Both the position numbers and the translations under genes were made by a program. Shown here one piece after another: positions 61,880-64,000 of a stretch of DNA of 64,000 nt. The DNA comes from Vibrio porteresiae DSM 19223 (GTDB taxonomy: Bacteria; Pseudomonadota; Gammaproteobacteria; Enterobacterales; Vibrionaceae), in assembly GCF_024347055.1 (NCBI RefSeq), contig NZ_AP024895.1:1984001-2048000 (forward strand). The letters are read 5' to 3'. Below the pieces are notes generated by a model. It saw only the letters and a list, made by a program, of their open reading frames with translations. It was not told the origin of the DNA and ran no database searches. Within the stretch, counting starts at the first letter, position 1; each line of letters opens with the position of its first letter.

Positions 61880-63361
61880 TTAATAGCGCCAAAATGCCTT
61901 AGAAAAGATGATAAGGACTGGGAAAATTTCCAACCGACCAAAGATCATGGCTAAGCACATTAACCACTTAGCGGGATCTTTTAACGGAGCAAACCCTGAC
62001 GCCGTTTCACCCCACCCTAATCCCATGTTGTTAATACATGCCGCTACCGTGCCGTAAGCTGTTTTAAAATCGTGACCAATGGCGACCAATCCCCAAATAA
62101 AGAAACAGGTGAAAAAGATCCACAAAAAGAACAGTCCCCACACTGAACGCATCACTCGATCATTGACTTTCTCTCCGGCGATTTTCGTGGTTAACAGTGC
62201 ATTAGGGCGAACCAGTTGGTTGATTTCCGTTCGACCTTGACGAAACAGCAGCAAAAAGCGCATTGCTTTGATCCCACCACAGGTTGACCCAAAACAGCCA
62301 CCAAAAAAGCTGGCTCCCATGAGCAGCAATACCACCGCATCGGGCCACTGAGGAAATCCCGCTGCACCTAACCCGTTATCGGTCATCACGGAAACCGCTT
62401 GGAAAAAGCCATGAACAAAGGCATCCGATAAACCAAAGGTGTGTGTGCGAACCAGCTCTAACCACGTAATCAACACCACGATACTCATAATCAGCATCAT
62501 GAATTTGAACTCGGAATTGCTCCAAATCGGTTTAAAACTGCGCTTGATGATCGCCACATAGTAAAGCGAGAAATTGACTGCCGCGAAGATAGAAAAGACC
62601 CCACCGACCAACTCTATCGCTGAACTGTGGTAATACCCCAAACTATCGCCATGCGTAGAAAAGCCGCCAAGCGAAACCGTTGATAGGCTATGACAAATCG
62701 CATCAAACCAGTTCATACCCGCCCAGTAGTAAGCCAAGGTCGTAACTACCGCAAGCAAACTGTACAAGCCCCACATGCTGCGTGCCGTATCGGCCAAACG
62801 CGGTGTGAGTTTCTCCTCTTTCATCGGCCCCGGCATTTCAGATTGATAAAGCCTTGCACCACCAATCCCTAGAAAAGGCATGATGGCAACGGCTAAGACG
62901 ATAATCCCAAGACCACCAAGGAAATTGAGCTGAGCACGAAAAAACAGTATCGACTGAGGCAAACTATCAATATTCGATAACACCGACGCCCCTGTCGTAG
63001 TGATACCAGAGACACCTTCAAACAACGCATCGGTAAAAGAGAGGTCGAGACGGCGGTCGAGATAAAATGGCATCGCACTCATGATGGAGAAAATCAGCCA
63101 GAAGAGACAGGCCACCATAAAGCCATCACGTTTTTGCAAATACTTATCTTCGCTTTTATTGGTGAGTTTCCAGCCAGCTAAACCAATCAGCAGCGAGACC
63201 GCAAACGTGAGGAAGAAAGGCGTGATATAACCATCGCGATACAGCCAAGCAACGCCCATTGGCACTAACATGGTTAAGCTGTAAATGATGATCAGAAAGC
63301 TACAAAGATGCAGCACGGTTCCCACCCTAGAGTGAGAGCGTAAGTATGAGTGAATGTTCAT
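61880..63361 (-). CDS. trkH: Trk-type potassium transporter, membrane subunit
   Basis: This 493-residue K+ channel-like subunit has the four pore-loop repeats of the TrkH/KtrB superfamily: ITTTGASV, STVSLGGFST, MTDNGLGAAGF and ACINNMGLGW. The EMPGPMKEEKLTPR and GSTCGGIKAMR motifs are also present. It needs TrkA-type RCK proteins, encoded elsewhere. It is 14 bases downstream of a KdpE-like response regulator, an uncommon pairing. The ribosome site is weak, consistent with translational coupling. A long 3' region and terminator follow. Confidence 0.95.
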   Translation of the reverse strand: MNIHSYLRSHSRVGTVLHLCSFLIIIYSLTMLVPMGVAWLYRDGYITPFFLTFAVSLLIGLAGWKLTNKSEDKYLQKRDGFMVACLFWLIFSIMSAMPFYLDRRLDLSFTDALFEGVSGITTTGASVLSNIDSLPQSILFFRAQLNFLGGLGIIVLAVAIMPFLGIGGARLYQSEMPGPMKEEKLTPRLADTARSMWGLYSLLAVVTTLAYYWAGMNWFDAICHSLSTVSLGGFSTHGDSLGYYHSSAIELVGGVFSIFAAVNFSLYYVAIIKRSFKPIWSNSEFKFMMLIMSIVVLITWLELVRTHTFGLSDAFVHGFFQAVSVMTDNGLGAAGFPQWPDAVVLLLMGASFFGGCFGSTCGGIKAMRFLLLFRQGRTEINQLVRPNALLTTKIAGEKVNDRVMRSVWGLFFLWIFFTCFFIWGLVAIGHDFKTAYGTVAACINNMGLGWGETASGFAPLKDPAKWLMCLAMIFGRLEIFPVLIIFSKAFWRY

Positions 63362-63375
63362 GATTTGCTGAAAGA

Positions 63376-64000
63376 TTACTGTTCAGTTAACGCTTGGGTA
63401 AGCAGCCGATAGCCTAAGCCTGGTTCTGTTTTGAGCAGTCGCTGTTCATCGACACTGTCGTGTAACTTGCGCCGCAATTGGCTAACCAACACTCGTAAGT
63501 AGTGAGTATCTTCGGTATGAGTCGCACCCCAAATGGTTTGCAACAGTTCAGTTTGTTTGATCAGTTTGTTGGGATGCTTCGCTAACATACATAAAAAGGC
63601 GAATTCCTTCTTGGTTAATGCCAGCTCCTGATCGTCAAGCCATAGCTGATGACTGCTTTGCAGCAAACGAATTCGCCCGCAGGACAATTCATCAGACACA
63701 CTCGTCTCATCCACCAAATCACGCAACAAGACCTTAATTCGAACCATTAACTCTCTGATACCAAAAGGCTTACTCAAATAGTCGTTTGCCCCTGCTTCCA
63801 GCAAACGTATTTTTTCATCCTCTTCATCACGAGCAGTTAGGATCAAAACCGGAGTCCGGCTCTGGCTTCTTAGGTACTCTAACAAGCGAATACCATCACC
63901 ATCTGGCAGACCTAAATCGAGCACCACCGCATCGATACCGCCTTGTTTAAGCACGTCCAGCGCTTCGGCGATGGAATGAGCGCCACAATATTCCAGTCCC
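63376..64000 (-). CDS. kdpE: KdpE-like OmpR-family response regulator (N-terminus outside window)
   Basis: The visible 208 codons contain most of the receiver domain (VVLDLGLPDGDG with the phosphorylated Asp, then ILTARDEEDEKI and YLSKPFG) and the OmpR-type winged-helix DNA-binding domain (about the last 95 residues, LTKKEFAFLCMLAKHPNKL, HYLRVLVSQLRRKL). The GLPDGDG and YLSKPFG motifs fit KdpE. The gene continues past the window end. It lies directly before trkH, suggesting that this two-component system controls Trk potassium uptake here rather than Kdp. Confidence 0.9.
   Translation of the reverse strand, partial: GLEYCGAHSIAEALDVLKQGGIDAVVLDLGLPDGDGIRLLEYLRSQSRTPVLILTARDEEDEKIRLLEAGANDYLSKPFGIRELMVRIKVLLRDLVDETSVSDELSCGRIRLLQSSHQLWLDDQELALTKKEFAFLCMLAKHPNKLIKQTELLQTIWGATHTEDTHYLRVLVSQLRRKLHDSVDEQRLLKTEPGLGYRLLTQALTEQ

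Noticed and set aside
1..64000. CRISPR array, tRNA/rRNA genes, integron attC sites, prophage
   Set aside because: No regular spaced repeats, cloverleaf genes, attC-like sites or phage structural genes were seen on reading both strands; a short tRNA could still be missed by eye.

Overview
The window looks like a piece of a Vibrio chromosome, most likely an accessory-rich stretch. The clues are an adenine riboswitch in front of add whose core matches the well-known Vibrio vulnificus element, a two-protein flavin reductase system of the type described in Vibrio, a CspA-family gene, three methyl-accepting chemotaxis proteins, a TrkH/KdpE pair and moderate GC content. The species cannot be fixed from this sequence. 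I found no tRNA, rRNA, CRISPR array, integron attC site or prophage.

Layout. 0-5.5 kb: an unidentified acidic gene end, then a redox locus. lysR-apbE face two flavoprotein genes; the large one fuses an FMN-reductase domain, an FMN_bind domain with a predicted covalent FMN site, and a fumarate-reductase-like FAD domain. 6-9 kb: cold-shock gene, a small conserved-looking protein, and a secreted lectin/PL9 polysaccharide lyase. 9-17 kb: two chemoreceptors, a GreA/GreB-like protein, an AraC/aminotransferase divergent pair and yggL with a coupled small upstream ORF. 17-24 kb: glycerate utilisation (cdaR, GntP permease, glycerate kinase), trhO, mscS. 24-28.4 kb: a patchy region with an LDH-like dehydrogenase of unusual specificity loop, a degenerate SAHase-like protein, fragments of a LysR regulator and of a sulfatase, an orphan CCE_0567/Rop-like protein and a frameshifted small ORF. 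28-35.7 kb: a cytosolic PAS chemoreceptor, a frameshifted lipoprotein, a GH1 enzyme with a palindromic operator, a nucleotidyltransferase and two GNATs.

35.9-43.4 kb: one leftward copper operon (CopL-like, CusC, CusB with two CusF-like domains, CusA, CopI-like cupredoxin) with a sigma70-type promoter right next to a complete IS200-type element (about 43.48-44.18 kb). 44.2-48.9 kb: a classical bglG-bglF-bgl(GH1) operon with RAT antiterminator sites before bglG and before bglF. 49-54.3 kb: small membrane protein, three GNATs, a secreted MORN-like/Sel1 repeat protein and a divergent riboflavin-synthase paralogue. 54.7-58.3 kb: adenine riboswitch-add, then an EAL phosphodiesterase with a dead GGDEF domain. 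58.3-64 kb: cupin, gamma-glutamylcyclotransferase-like, GlpM, lipoprotein, NUDIX, a 52-residue glycine-rich membrane protein, TrkH and the C-terminal part of KdpE.

How genes work together: ApbE probably flavinylates the large reductase beside it; the CdaR regulon imports and phosphorylates glycerate-type acids; the Bgl PTS imports and phosphorylates beta-glucosides that the two GH1 enzymes can hydrolyse; the Cus operon exports periplasmic copper. Homology statements come from recognising motifs by eye; no database search was run.
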